Shown: positions 9,097-18,080, counted from the first letter of the stretch. The stretch: 64,000 bases of DNA from Acinetobacter sp. ANC 4648 (GCF_002135345.1 NZ_NEGI01000008.1:1-64000), one strand, 5' to 3'. Numbers and translations are program-made. The notes: generated by a model from the letters alone, not told the origin.

Positions 9097-10041
9097 TTAA
9101 TATGATGCAGATTTGAGAAATTTTTTATGTTTATACATTTTTTCATCAGCTTCTTTGATTGCTTGAAATAGTCCATATGTAGGATTACGCATAGCGAGTC
9201 CTATTGCTGCGCTGACGTTAACTTCAGCAAAAGCTTGAAGAACTCTATTTACTAAAAGCTCAGCATTCATGAGATTATTCTCAATGCTCAAAATAGCAAA
9301 TTCATCACCACCCAAACGAGCAACAATATCATTACTACGTACACAGTTTTTTAATGCTCTAGCTGCTTTCTGAATTAGGTCATCCCCCGCATCATGCCCC
9401 AAGCTATCATTTACAGTCTTTAAGTTATTTAGATCAATCATTAAAATAGCAGTAGGGTGTCCATAACGTTTACAACGTTCTTCTTCTAAACCAATTAAGT
9501 TATTCCATGCCCTACGGTTGAATAGTCCAGTCAATGAATCACTTAGAGCTTCTTCTTTAAAACGTTCACGTTGGCGTATTTGTTCAACTTCTCGTAATTC
9601 ACCTTGTAAAATATAACTGAGCATTTGTCCTAACAAATCAATTAGACCTGCTTCTTTCATGATAGATTCTGATTGGGGTTGTGGATCAATAGCGCAGAGC
9701 GTACCAAAAAGAGAACCATCTTCTTTTATAAGTGGCTGGCCGATATATGCCTTAATATCCACTTGTTTACCTATAGGCGCATTTGCATAAAGTGGAATAT
9801 CTTGTGACCGCGGGGCAATTTTAGGGGCTTTGCCTTGTACCATGTGAGAGCAGAAAGAATCAGACCAACGAAATACCTGACCTGATTTAACATTATATCT
9901 ATTGTCTTCGGCTTGAAGTACAATCCAATCATCACCCTCAGTACGAGTAATCATCCACAAATTATAACCAAATCGTTGATATAAAAACTTTAAAACAGTT
10001 TGTCCCGCCTCTGTAAAGTTTTTAAAGTTAATATTATTCAT
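9097..10041 (-). CDS. GAF-GGDEF diguanylate cyclase
   Basis: A 314-residue soluble protein. A GAF domain spans about residues 5-148 (ending with the typical GSLFGTLCAIDPQP), then a short helical linker, then a GGDEF domain from about 165. The active site is intact (RLGGDEF, residues 242-248). An RxxD inhibitory site (R235-S-N-D238) stands five residues before GGDEF. It should make c-di-GMP from two GTP and be product-inhibited. The GAF type is the one fused to GGDEF in many gammaproteobacteria; its ligand is unknown. There is no membrane segment. The C-terminus ends shortly after the final helix. Confidence 0.92.
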   Translation of the reverse strand: MNNINFKNFTEAGQTVLKFLYQRFGYNLWMITRTEGDDWIVLQAEDNRYNVKSGQVFRWSDSFCSHMVQGKAPKIAPRSQDIPLYANAPIGKQVDIKAYIGQPLIKEDGSLFGTLCAIDPQPQSESIMKEAGLIDLLGQMLSYILQGELREVEQIRQRERFKEEALSDSLTGLFNRRAWNNLIGLEEERCKRYGHPTAILMIDLNNLKTVNDSLGHDAGDDLIQKAARALKNCVRSNDIVARLGGDEFAILSIENNLMNAELLVNRVLQAFAEVNVSAAIGLAMRNPTYGLFQAIKEADEKMYKHKKFLKSASY

Positions 10042-10045
10042 TCAA

Positions 10046-10141
10046 TTACCCTTGTCTTAAAAATACTAGCTTTTTTGTAGCCCCAATTCGATCTAAAGCT
10101 AATTCAGCTTGATAAGCATCTTCTGAAAGAACTTTAAGCAT
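10046..10141 (-). CDS. Possible 31-aa ORF just upstream of the cyclase
   Basis: ATG at 10141 to TAA at 10046 encodes 31 residues (begins MLKVLSEDAYQAELALD), ending 4 bp before the cyclase start. A GGG lies about 11 bp before the ATG. It could be a leader peptide coupled to the cyclase or a decayed gene end. Support is weak. Confidence 0.25.
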   Translation of the reverse strand: MLKVLSEDAYQAELALDRIGATKKLVFLRQG

Positions 10142-10569
10142 GTATCTTAACCCTTACCCAAAAAAATACAAAATAACAAGATTTATATCAGGGTTGTAGT
10201 TTAAAATCACATAAAAAGTTAAGTAGAGTTTATTTACCTTAGGATTATTTATATAATTTTACCAATTGTTATTTCAGTAAGTTTAAGTGATAAAGCACAT
10301 TCAAATTATTGTTTAATATATCTTTACTACTGATAAACTATGTTAGATTAGCAGTGTGTTATTTTTCATCAAGTATCCATTAATCATATTTGCCAAATAG
10401 AATCCAGATTCTCAAATACAAGCTCTTTAATTTATTGAGCTATTTGAGTATATTTCGGAAATTCTACTGAGTTGTCGGACACTATACGAATTCCATCAGA
10501 AGAGAAGGTAAGTTATACAACTATTTTGCTATCAGTAAGGCATTATATCAAAATTTTGCTGAATCATAG
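10142..10569. other. Intergenic region with one bulged hairpin
   Basis: About 430 bp without an ORF. CTCAAAT (10411-10417) and AGCTC (10421-10425) pair with GAGCT (10437-10441) and ATTTGAG (10442-10448), a 12-bp stem with a 3-nt bulge. No T run follows, so a terminator role is uncertain. Confidence 0.45.
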
Positions 10570-11367
10570 TTAACCTTTATTTTCTTCATTCATACATTCT
10601 ATATAGAATTTTTTTGGTGAATATTTCATTGTCTTTTTGAACATGGTAATGAACGAACTATCTGATACGTAGCCTAATTCATTTGCAATATAAGAAATGC
10701 TATGACCATCATTGAGTAGTTGCAAAGCAAGAATAATATGTAAACGTCTACGCCAATTATTTAATGAAAGCTTAGTTTCTTCTTTAAATACACGTGTTAA
10801 GCTTCGCTCACTAATACAACAAATAGAAGCCCATTCTGCTAAGCTGGTTTTTAAATAAGGTTGATGAAGCAATGCATTACTGATGATTTTTAATCGTTTA
10901 TCTTTAGGTAAGGGGAGATATAACCATTGTTGTGGTGCATTGATGATTTCATCGACCAAGACTTGCATTAAGTGGGCATCTGTACTGTTAATGGCGTAAT
11001 TGGGATGTATTAATTCGGCACGTTTTAATAATGCACTTAAAAAGTCACTGACTTGGATGATTTGGCAATCATTGCTATAAAATATATTCTGTAAAATAAA
11101 AACAACATGGCAAGTTGAAATTCCTACACCAGTTGGGGAGTGGGGGGTATTCGCAGGAATCCAAATTGCAGTTTTGGGTGGGACAACCCAAATTCCTTTT
11201 TCAGTAGACACTGTAATCAAACCAGAAATGGTTGCCATAAGCTGACCATATTCATGTTGGTGAAGTCCTATTTCCCAATCGGGTATCCCGGAATCAATTT
11301 TTAGTACAGCAACTGAATCTTTTAACCGATCGGGAAAATTTACATCTTTTATATTTTCAACAATCAT
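10570..11367 (-). CDS. AraC-family transcriptional regulator with cupin sensor
   Basis: A 265-residue regulator. A cupin sensor occupies about residues 25-100 (HQHEYGQLM, PPKTAIWIPANTPHSP) and a two-helix-turn-helix AraC domain about 165-262 (SLAEWASICCISERSLTRVFKEET, SISYIANELGYVSDSSFITMFKK). This arrangement resembles NimR/YeaM-type repressors. Its gene begins 3 bp after the upstream unknown gene, so both are likely on one Fur-controlled transcript. The ligand is unknown, and no exporter gene adjoins it, unlike nimR-nimT. Confidence 0.85.
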   Translation of the reverse strand: MIVENIKDVNFPDRLKDSVAVLKIDSGIPDWEIGLHQHEYGQLMATISGLITVSTEKGIWVVPPKTAIWIPANTPHSPTGVGISTCHVVFILQNIFYSNDCQIIQVSDFLSALLKRAELIHPNYAINSTDAHLMQVLVDEIINAPQQWLYLPLPKDKRLKIISNALLHQPYLKTSLAEWASICCISERSLTRVFKEETKLSLNNWRRRLHIILALQLLNDGHSISYIANELGYVSDSSFITMFKKTMKYSPKKFYIECMNEENKG

Positions 11368-11370
11368 AAT

Positions 11371-11760
11371 TTACGTATTAAGCAATTTATCGATAAGCAT
11401 ATCTGATTCTTGTTTGCTAGCAACCACATACATTAGATAACCTGAGAATTGTGAATACATTTTAGAAAATTGTTCCGCTTTAGCTTTCTGTTCGGGGACT
11501 TTTTCAATATGTACTAGACCTAGAACACGTTCAGATAAGGTGACTCTATTGGCCTTTACCCAAGCAGCAGCACGTTTACGTGATTCATGGTCACCATCTT
11601 GTTCTGCTTCATCAAATGTACCTGAACTTATAAATATGAATTTTTGATTTTTAGCAAATAAGGCCTCAAACTTTCCAAATAAATCATCCAAAGATTGTTT
11701 ATCTTCAAATTTGTAGCTGAGTGTAATAATCGGGAAGTCAGTTTTGTTTGTGATATACAT
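11371..11760 (-). CDS. Unknown cytosolic protein (129 aa), Fur-boxed
   Basis: A 129-residue soluble protein without signal or membrane segments. The pattern YKFEDKQSLDDLFGKFEALFAKNQKFIFISSGTF followed by RKRAAAWVKANR and YLMYVVASKQ alternates strands and helices like a STAS/SpoIIAA-type fold, but no family is recognised with confidence. AAGG precedes the ATG. A near-perfect Fur box overlaps its promoter region, so expression should rise in iron starvation. The AraC regulator gene follows after 3 bp. Confidence 0.7.
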   Translation of the reverse strand: MYITNKTDFPIITLSYKFEDKQSLDDLFGKFEALFAKNQKFIFISSGTFDEAEQDGDHESRKRAAAWVKANRVTLSERVLGLVHIEKVPEQKAKAEQFSKMYSQFSGYLMYVVASKQESDMLIDKLLNT

Positions 11761-11776
11761 ATGTAACGACCTTAAA

Positions 11777-11791
11777 TGATAATGATTATCT
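11777..11791 (-). promoter_or_regulatory. Fur box upstream of the unknown/AraC pair
   Basis: TGATAATGATTATCT matches the 7-1-7 Fur palindrome TGATAATnATTATCA at 14 of 15 bases. It ends 17 bp before the ATG on the minus strand, where it would block initiation or elongation. Confidence 0.75.
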
Positions 11792-11799
11792 TTATTGTA

Positions 11800-12238
11800 T
11801 TGTAATGCTAAAATATAACTTTTTATATTGAGCCATAAAATTTATCAATCCAGCCATTTTAAATCATATTTTTATCTGAACAGCATTTTGAAAATTAAGA
11901 GGTCTATTCTTATGCAATTGGATGCATATTGTTATTGATCAAAAACAATTCTAAGGTTTGTCTAGATAAATTAGACGTTATTTTCAAAAGTATCACAGTT
12001 GAGAAATCAAGGAAAAGTCTAAAATAGATTATAATTTAATTTATTGGTGGAACATCTCAAGCTTGGATAAAAAAAGACAACCTATCTCTTTGTGTTTTTT
12101 ATTTATCTTAATTTATTGATATTAAAATTTAATTTATTGTTATTGAAAATATATTACCTATTTTGAAGTTTAAAATTTTAGTGATTACTCTAATTAAGTT
12201 AAATTTATTAAAGTTTTTTTCAAAAAATTATAAAAAAT
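11800..12238. other. AT-rich intergenic region
   Basis: About 440 bp of very AT-rich sequence between divergent genes, with no convincing ORF. The terC-family promoter should lie in its right part, but AT richness prevents a safe choice of -10/-35. Confidence 0.4.
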
Positions 12239-12295
12239 TTAAACCTTAAACTTCAAGATTATGCATAATCAGTTTAGGTATATTAAAAAAGGTTA
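12239..12295 (+). promoter_or_regulatory. Structured leader of the TerC-family gene
   Basis: A perfect 14-bp palindrome GATTATGCATAATC (12257-12270) is extended by ACCTTAAACT (12243-12252) against AGTTTAGGT (12271-12279), giving a long bulged hairpin. AACCTT (12242-12247) can also pair with AAGGTT (12290-12295), which contains the Shine-Dalgarno of the short ORF that follows. Two exclusive folds are thus possible. Function is inferred. Confidence 0.4.
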
Positions 12296-12301
12296 ATTTA
12301 T

Positions 12302-12373
12302 ATGGATCCTTCGCCGGGTATAGGTTTAACACAAAGCAAAATTGCTGCTAGCTTTTTGAGGAATATGGGCTAA
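12302..12373 (+). CDS. Upstream ORF/leader peptide of 23 codons overlapping the TerC start
   Basis: ATG at 12302 follows AAAAGG with 8-9 bp spacing. The peptide begins [18 protein letters not shown] and ends at TAA 12371-12373, whose last A is the A of the TerC ATG (TAATG). The one-base overlap indicates translational coupling. It is too short for a protein family. E. coli alx, a TerC-family gene, is controlled through a structured leader, so a regulatory leader peptide is plausible. Confidence 0.45.
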   Translation: MDPSPGIGLTQSKIAASFLRNMG

Positions 12374-13896
12374 TGGAATTTTTGTTAGATCCAGGAATTT
12401 GGATAGGTTTACTAACCCTTATTGTTTTAGAAATTGTTTTAGGTATTGATAACCTCGTTTTTATTGCCATCTTAGCTGACAAGCTTCCACCTCAACAACG
12501 TGACAAAGCCCGTGTAATTGGTCTTTCCCTTGCGTTAGTGATGCGCTTAGGTTTGTTGTTCGCTATCTCTTGGTTAGTCACTTTGACTAAACCGCTCATT
12601 ACTGTCTTTGATTGGACGTTCTCAGGTCGAGATCTGATTCTCTTATTTGGTGGTTTATTTCTGCTTTATAAAGCAGTAAGCGAATTACATGAAAGAATGG
12701 AAGGTAAGTCTGAGGTTAAAGTTACAACAAATGTTGTGTATGCAAGTTTTACTGCAGTTGTAGCACAAATTGTAGTGTTGGATGCTGTATTTTCTTTAGA
12801 TTCGGTTATTACTGCCATTGGTATGGTCGACAATATCTATGTGATGATGGCTGCAATGATTGTAGCGATGGCTGTGATGTTACTTGCTTCCAAGCCATTA
12901 ACTAATTTTGTAAATCGTCATCCTACTGTCATTATTTTGTGTCTAAGCTTTTTACTTTTAATTGGTATTAGTTTGATTGCTGAAGGTTTTGGTTTCCATA
13001 TTCCAAAAGGCTATATCTATTCAGGTATTGGCGTTGCGATTGTGATAGAAGCTTTTAATCAGTTTACTCAGCGTAATACTACAAAGCATGAATCAAAAAT
13101 TCCATTGCGCCATCGTACCGCAGATTCCATCTTAAGATTGATGGGTGGAAAAATGGAAACGGTTACCGATGATGCCCAGCACTCTCAAGCTCAAGAAGCA
13201 TTTGCTGATGAAGAACGCTATATGATTGGTGGGGTATTAACCCTAGCTGAAAGATCAGTAGCATCTATTATGACTCCACGAAATCAAATTTCTTGGATAG
13301 ACATTAATGAAACGCCTGAAAGAATTCGTGAACAGGTATTGTCTGTGCCGCACAGCTTATTTCCAGTATGCCGTGGCAGTTTGGATAAAGTCTTGAGTGT
13401 GGTTCGTGCTAAAGAAATTTTAGATGTACTCGATGATGAAGTGCAGCTGAAAGCTTTAATCAAACGTCATCGTCCTATTTACATTTTTGAAAAAATGAAA
13501 GTGATTGATGCTATTAATACCTTACGAACATCTAAAGGTTCATTAGTTTTAGTCAATGATGAGTTTGGAAATGTGCAAGGTTTAATTTCTCCGCTTGATG
13601 TATTCGAAGCGATTGCGGGAGAATTCCCTGATGCAGATGAACAGCTTGACTTAGTGAAAGTGGGTGACCATACATGGAAAGCATCAGGGATGCTAGATTT
13701 GTATCAACTTGAACTTGAATCAGGATTAGACTTAGTTGAGGAAGACACAGATTACATTAGTGTTGCTGGATTAATTCTAGATAAATGTAATGGTGTAGTA
13801 GAGGTTGGCTCAACTTTAAATTATCAAGGTGCACACTTTGAAGTAACAGAGTTAGATGATAATCGAATTAAGACAGTAATGATTACTTTACAATAA
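12373..13896 (+). CDS. TerC-family membrane protein with CBS and CorC/HlyC domains
   Basis: A 507-residue inner-membrane protein. The TerC membrane domain with seven predicted segments covers about residues 5-235 and has the conserved acidic motifs LGIDNLVF and [19 protein letters not shown] pair (about 290-405, starting [12 protein letters not shown]) and a CorC_HlyC domain (about 420-505) follow. This architecture is that of YoaE/YegH. Related TerC proteins (Alx, MeeF-type) export manganese, so a metal-efflux role is likely but not proven. The start is fixed by the overlap with the leader ORF, with GAGG 11 bp before. Confidence 0.88.
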   Translation: MEFLLDPGIWIGLLTLIVLEIVLGIDNLVFIAILADKLPPQQRDKARVIGLSLALVMRLGLLFAISWLVTLTKPLITVFDWTFSGRDLILLFGGLFLLYKAVSELHERMEGKSEVKVTTNVVYASFTAVVAQIVVLDAVFSLDSVITAIGMVDNIYVMMAAMIVAMAVMLLASKPLTNFVNRHPTVIILCLSFLLLIGISLIAEGFGFHIPKGYIYSGIGVAIVIEAFNQFTQRNTTKHESKIPLRHRTADSILRLMGGKMETVTDDAQHSQAQEAFADEERYMIGGVLTLAERSVASIMTPRNQISWIDINETPERIREQVLSVPHSLFPVCRGSLDKVLSVVRAKEILDVLDDEVQLKALIKRHRPIYIFEKMKVIDAINTLRTSKGSLVLVNDEFGNVQGLISPLDVFEAIAGEFPDADEQLDLVKVGDHTWKASGMLDLYQLELESGLDLVEEDTDYISVAGLILDKCNGVVEVGSTLNYQGAHFEVTELDDNRIKTVMITLQ

Positions 13897-13910
13897 TTCA
13901 TATCTGTCTA

Positions 13911-13944
13911 AAAAATCCCTCATAAATTTTTATGGGGGATTTTT
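13911..13944 (+). terminator. Intrinsic terminator after the TerC-family gene
   Basis: AAAAATCCC-T-CATAAA pairs with TTTATG-GG-GGGATTTTT, a long stem with T on the 3' side, 15 bp after the stop codon. Confidence 0.8.
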
Positions 13945-14225
13945 AATTCACTTCACTGAGTTATTAATAAATAAACTTCAGTTATTTTAAATGCTTTGAA
14001 TAGCCGTCTAGTATCAGCTCAAAGTTGAAATTTTTTGCAGTAACATGTCAGGAAATTTATCATTGAGTTCAGTGCTGGTCTAAGTAATTACCTTTAATTT
14101 ATGAAAAGTAATCACACACAATTATTTATAACTATTGCCTTAAAGCAAAGCCTGTCTTTAGCATTGCATAAACTGTCATAATTGTTAAAATGCCTTTCTT
14201 TTTCTGTTCTCATTGGATCTTTTTA

Positions 14226-14717
14226 ATGTTTGATATTTATTTAACTGATGTTCAGAGCCATGTTCAATTTAAAGATTATCCGGGTGAACATCCAGTTAAA
14301 TTTGTTTTGAGTTTCAAAAAGATTTTTCCAAGTGTTATGGAGTTACTTCTCCCTGTACTTCCAGATGATGAAAATCTGGATAATATGACTTGGGAATCGA
14401 CCAGTAAAGATTTTGAGATATTTAAAAAATTACTCAGTGGTTGGGGAATTATTGAACTCCGCTTGCAGGCTATTCGCCAATTTAAAAATAAAGATTTTGC
14501 CGATCAAATGGTGAAAAAAGCGCAAGTAAAACGTAAAGAATTTGCTAAGCAACACAAACTATTAAAGACCGTGGAGTTAGACTATTTATTTATGCATGAA
14601 ATTCATGGTTTGATTGATGCAGAATTAGTGGATTTGGGTGAAAAATTTTATTTACCAGTATTACGTGAGCTGTGGAAAAATGATGTCTCTAGCAGTGTAT
14701 TAAATGCAAAATTTTGA
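14226..14717 (+). CDS. Conserved hypothetical protein (163 aa)
   Basis: A soluble protein of 163 residues, largely helical after residue 30 and rich in Lys, Phe and Leu. The frame extends 12 codons upstream, but the ATG at 14226 follows TTGGATC with suitable spacing and gives a typical N-terminus (MFDIYLTDV). No catalytic motif, signal or membrane segment is seen, and no family is recognised. It is monocistronic, with its own terminator 25 bp downstream. The 330 bp before it hold only the previous terminator and no other recognisable element. Confidence 0.65.
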   Translation: MFDIYLTDVQSHVQFKDYPGEHPVKFVLSFKKIFPSVMELLLPVLPDDENLDNMTWESTSKDFEIFKKLLSGWGIIELRLQAIRQFKNKDFADQMVKKAQVKRKEFAKQHKLLKTVELDYLFMHEIHGLIDAELVDLGEKFYLPVLRELWKNDVSSSVLNAKF

Positions 14718-14742
14718 TTTTCTATAGTATTGAAACATCAAT

Positions 14743-14770
14743 AAAAAGGACACATCTGCTGTCCTTTTTA
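14743..14770 (+). terminator. Intrinsic terminator
   Basis: AAAAAGGAC and GTCCTTTTT form a 9-bp stem around a 9-nt loop, with T on the 3' side. Confidence 0.8.
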
Positions 14771-14867
14771 TTTTATTTATAAAAAGCAACGAAAAACAAT
14801 CATAAAAATATTTTTTAAGTTTTAATCGCAGCCTATACTCATTCAATAATCAAAATAGGATTTAACA

Positions 14868-15470
14868 ATGTCAAATAACTTCCAAAGCCTGCTAGAAAAC
14901 CGTCGTACTATTTATTCGATTGGTAAAAATGTCAAACAAAGTACTGAAGAGCTAACCGAAATTATTGAAAATGCCATTATTCATTCGCCTTCATCATTTA
15001 ACTCACAATCATCACGTGCTGTTTTGTTATTTGGTCAGGAACATGAGAATTTCTGGAACATGGTCTTTGAGAAGCTAAAAGAATTTCTTCGTGATGAAGA
15101 AGCAGAAGCACGAACTCAGGCAAAAATTGCAAGCTTTGCAGCTGGTGTAGGAACAGTATTATTTTTTGAAGATATGGATGTGGTTGAAATGATGCAGGAG
15201 CAATTTCCAGCTTATGCAGATAACTTTCCTGTTTGGTCTGAACATTCAACGGCTATGGCACAATTAGCAACTTGGACGGCCTTAGCAGAACATGGTGTAG
15301 GTGCATCTTTACAACATTATAATCCAATTATTGATGATCAGGTACATGCAAAATGGGAGATTCCCTCAAATTGGAAATTACGTGCGCAATTGGTTCTTGG
15401 TTCAATTGAAAAACCTGCTGGTGAAAAGTCATTTATTGATAATGCTGTTCGTTTTAAAGTGTTTAAATAA
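14868..15470 (+). CDS. Nitroreductase-family protein (Frm2/CinD-like)
   Basis: A 200-residue FMN-dependent oxidoreductase of the small nitroreductase subgroup. The N-terminal NRRTIYSIGK and SPSSFNSQSSRAVLLFG give the FMN phosphate/isoalloxazine contacts (RR and SxxNxQxxR patterns). The C-terminal half has the helix ATWTALAEHGVGASLQHYNP. Physiological substrates of this subgroup (nitroaromatics, quinones, lipid signals) vary. AGGATTTAACA precedes the ATG. It is monocistronic, with terminators on both sides. Confidence 0.85.
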   Translation: MSNNFQSLLENRRTIYSIGKNVKQSTEELTEIIENAIIHSPSSFNSQSSRAVLLFGQEHENFWNMVFEKLKEFLRDEEAEARTQAKIASFAAGVGTVLFFEDMDVVEMMQEQFPAYADNFPVWSEHSTAMAQLATWTALAEHGVGASLQHYNPIIDDQVHAKWEIPSNWKLRAQLVLGSIEKPAGEKSFIDNAVRFKVFK

Positions 15471-15497
15471 TTACTTTACTTTATTGAAGTGAGATAT

Positions 15498-15530
15498 AAA
15501 AAAGTAGATAGAAATATCTGCTTTTTTATA
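15498..15530 (+). terminator. Intrinsic terminator after nitroreductase gene
   Basis: AAAAAAGTAGATA pairs with TATCTGCTTTTTT (one G-T pair) across GAA, with a T-rich 3' side. Confidence 0.7.
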
Positions 15531-15588
15531 TTGATTCGATATATTTTAATCATTGAAGCTATTCTTCACAATATTATGGTTGAGTCTC

Positions 15589-15608
15589 GTATTTCCCCGA
15601 GGAAATAC
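15589..15608. repeat. Perfect 8-bp hairpin in the region before the oxidase cluster
   Basis: GTATTTCC and GGAAATAC flank a CCGA loop. There is no T run, so it is not an obvious terminator. The surrounding 15531-15786 holds no ORF or other recognisable element. Confidence 0.5.
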
Positions 15609-15786
15609 CCAATAATTTTATGATTCTTAAATTAATTATTTATTTTTACTAATTAATAGGGGGTTTATAAAACTGATGACTTTGACTTTTGTTTACGTGA
15701 ACTTTAAGCAGTTCTCATTTAAATGAATGTATGTTTGATACCACTTTAACTTACGTTTGTTTTATATTTAAGCCATTGGCATAAAA

Positions 15787-15820
15787 AAGACCAATATAAA
15801 GTTTTTATTCAGACCACTTT
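15787..15820 (+). promoter_or_regulatory. Tandem MocR-type operator before DUF2946-cydAB
   Basis: AAGACCAATAT (15787-15797) and CAGACCACTTT (15810-15820) are direct repeats with 23-bp periodicity. The downstream copy stands where a -35 would be for TATAAA (15834-15839) or TATAGT (15841-15846). The same pair with the same spacing recurs at 19254-19287. A MocR-type regulator gene ends this cluster. Confidence 0.6.
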
Positions 15821-15899
15821 AAAATTATATTTTTATAAACTATAGTTACATCAATAATGTTGACAAGCTTACTCGGATTATCGCTTTAGCTTGCATAAA

Positions 15900-16394
15900 A
15901 TGCATTATTTGGGTTTAAAATATCTTTGGTTTGAGACTTTGGTTTTGTTAAGACGCAGTGGTTTACTGCTTGCATTAGCAACAGTACTTTTACAGCTTGC
16001 GGTATTTTTGCAACCGCTCCTACCGGATCAGTATCAAATTGCTCCGGTCTGTGAACATATTACCCATGCGTTATTACATCCTTCCACATCTGAACTACAA
16101 TCAAACAAGCATATATCTAGTTTTACTCATCATTATCTTAATTTAGATCACATACATGATGATGTAGTTGTGAAAAGTGATGATTCACATCATCATGAAA
16201 TGAATCATCAATGCCAATATTGTGTTGTATATGGCCATCTGGTCTTACCGCCAGAACTTGGTGTCAAAGAAATTTTACTTCGTATACAAATCCGTTTGGT
16301 GGCATTTGTTCAAAATTTTAAGCACGTCTATTTTAATCTTCAACGTCTCTTTTTGATCCCTCAAGGTCGAGCTCCACCTGTTTTCTTTACATAA
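15900..16394 (+). CDS. DUF2946-type His/Cys-rich membrane protein
   Basis: A 164-residue protein with one N-terminal membrane segment (about residues 18-38). A histidine-rich stretch (HHYLNLDHIHDD, SHHHEMNHQ) and CQYC followed by GHLVLPP then RAPP at the C-terminus are the DUF2946 pattern. Metal, probably copper or haem-related, binding is suggested by the His/Cys content. The ATG at 15900 is taken; an in-frame TTG lies 9 bp upstream. No good Shine-Dalgarno is visible. It precedes cydAB on the same strand behind a candidate MocR operator, so it may support oxidase metallation. Confidence 0.65.
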   Translation: MHYLGLKYLWFETLVLLRRSGLLLALATVLLQLAVFLQPLLPDQYQIAPVCEHITHALLHPSTSELQSNKHISSFTHHYLNLDHIHDDVVVKSDDSHHHEMNHQCQYCVVYGHLVLPPELGVKEILLRIQIRLVAFVQNFKHVYFNLQRLFLIPQGRAPPVFFT

Positions 16395-16452
16395 AAATAT
16401 TCATTGGTCATTAAATTTAGACCGTAAACAATGATTTATGTAGAGATTAATC

Positions 16453-16650
16453 GTGATTATTCAAATTTCCTTAGAAAAGATGGAAAGAGATTTTGCTAAA
16501 AAAATTTTCATATTTTTCCATAAAATAGTATTGATTAAGCAATATTCTTTAACGTTATTTCAGCAATTGCTTTTTCAAGCAAACCAAAAATTATCAATGT
16601 GTAATGATGCATTTAAACCGGCACAGCGAATGAAGAAGGTGGTGCTATGA
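16453..16650 (+). CDS. Possible small ORF coupled to cydA
   Basis: A GTG-initiated frame of 65 codons whose TGA overlaps the cydA ATG as ATGA. It is basic and hydrophobic in places with no recognised motif, and its ribosome-binding site is weak. The overlap suggests coupling, but the frame may be chance in AT-rich DNA. Confidence 0.3.
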   Translation: MIIQISLEKMERDFAKKIFIFFHKIVLIKQYSLTLFQQLLFQANQKLSMCNDAFKPAQRMKKVVL

Positions 16651-18080
16651 CCTTAGGTTTAACAGCACTGGAGTTAGCAAGAATTCAGTTTGCATTTACT
16701 GTTTCATTTCATATTATTTTTCCTGCAATTTCTATTGGCTTAGCAAGCTTCCTTGCTGTTTTAGAATGGCGTTGGTTGAAAACGAAAGATCCTATTTATA
16801 AAGATTTATTTAAATTTTGGGTCAAAATTTTCGCCGTAGCTTTTGGTATGGGAGTGGTATCTGGTGTTGTAATGAGTTATCAATTCGGAACGAATTGGAG
16901 CGAATTTTCCCGTATTGCGGGGAGTATCACTGGCCCATTATTGGCTTATGAAGTCTTGAGTGCTTTCTTTTTAGAAGCAGGCTTTTTGGGAATTATGCTG
17001 TTTGGTTGGGGGCGTGTTGGACCAAGAGCACATTTCTTTGCAACTGCTATGGTTGCTCTAGGGACTTGTATTTCAATGTTCTGGATTTTGTCATCCAATA
17101 GTTGGATGCAAACCCCACAAGGCTTTAGCATTGAAAATGGCATTATTATTCCAGAAGATTGGTTTGCGATTGTATTTAACCCATCGTTTCCATATCGTTT
17201 AGCACATATGGCAGCCGCTGCATTTCTAGTATCTGCTTTATTGGTTGCTAGTACAGCTGCTTGGCATTTATTAAAAGGCCGCCGTGATGAATTAGTTAAA
17301 AAATCATTTTCTATGGCAATGTGGATGATTTTAATCCTAGCTCCATTGCAAGTGGTTATTGGAGATAACCACGGTTTAAACACACTGAAGCATCAACCTG
17401 CAAAACTTGCTGCGATAGAAGGCCATTGGGAAACCAATCATAACGAAGGTATGCCACTTTATTTATTTGGTATTCCAGATATGGATGCTGAAGAAACTAA
17501 ATATGCGATTGGTATTCCTAATTTGGGCAGCCTGATTATGACGCATACGCTGCATGGAGAGGTAAAGGGGTTAAAAGACTTTGCCCCAGAAGATCGTCCA
17601 AATTCATTGGTGGTATTTTGGAGCTTTCGCATCATGGTTGGCCTTGGTATGCTTATGATTTTACTAGCAGCTATGGCACTATTTCTGCGTAAAGGTGGCA
17701 AACTTTATGAGAATAAATGGTTACACCGTTTCGCATTGGTCATGGGGCCATCTGGTTTTATTGCTTTATTAGCCGGCTGGTTTACTACTGAGGTAGGACG
17801 TCAGCCTTGGGTCGTTTATGGGGTGATGCGTACTAAAGATGCTTTATCACCTGTCTCTGCAGAACAAGTAGGATTTACTTTAATTCTTTTTGTGGTGGTG
17901 TACTGCATTGTTTTTGGTATTGGTATTTATTACATGCTGAAATTAATGCATAAAGGCCCTGAGTTTATTTACTCAATGCCACCGCATAGTGAAGAAGCTG
18001 TTATTCAAGCGTCTAAACGTCCGCTAAGTAGTATTGACGAATCTATTGATGACCAAAATCAGGAGAAAGAACATGATTGA
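16647..18080 (+). CDS. cydA: Cytochrome bd/CIO-type ubiquinol oxidase subunit I
   Basis: Haem-bearing subunit of the bd-family quinol oxidase, 477 residues with nine predicted membrane segments. Ligands visible are His22 (SFHIIFP, equivalent to E. coli H19), the His of YRLAHMAAAAF and the Met of RIMVGLGM. GWFTTEVGRQPWVVYG is diagnostic. The periplasmic Q-loop is short, as in cyanide-insensitive CioA enzymes. It reduces O2 to water with quinol electrons. GAAGAAGGTGG precedes the ATG, and cydB overlaps its end by 8 bp. Confidence 0.95.
   Translation: MTLGLTALELARIQFAFTVSFHIIFPAISIGLASFLAVLEWRWLKTKDPIYKDLFKFWVKIFAVAFGMGVVSGVVMSYQFGTNWSEFSRIAGSITGPLLAYEVLSAFFLEAGFLGIMLFGWGRVGPRAHFFATAMVALGTCISMFWILSSNSWMQTPQGFSIENGIIIPEDWFAIVFNPSFPYRLAHMAAAAFLVSALLVASTAAWHLLKGRRDELVKKSFSMAMWMILILAPLQVVIGDNHGLNTLKHQPAKLAAIEGHWETNHNEGMPLYLFGIPDMDAEETKYAIGIPNLGSLIMTHTLHGEVKGLKDFAPEDRPNSLVVFWSFRIMVGLGMLMILLAAMALFLRKGGKLYENKWLHRFALVMGPSGFIALLAGWFTTEVGRQPWVVYGVMRTKDALSPVSAEQVGFTLILFVVVYCIVFGIGIYYMLKLMHKGPEFIYSMPPHSEEAVIQASKRPLSSIDESIDDQNQEKEHD

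Noticed and set aside
8970-9176. 68-codon minus-strand ORF overlapping the cyclase C-terminus
   Set aside because: It overlaps a GGDEF gene in another frame and lacks protein-like composition or a clear Shine-Dalgarno.
12239-12300. yybP-ykoY manganese riboswitch before the TerC-family gene
   Set aside because: The conserved motif bases of that riboswitch are not recognisable; only an unrelated hairpin is seen.
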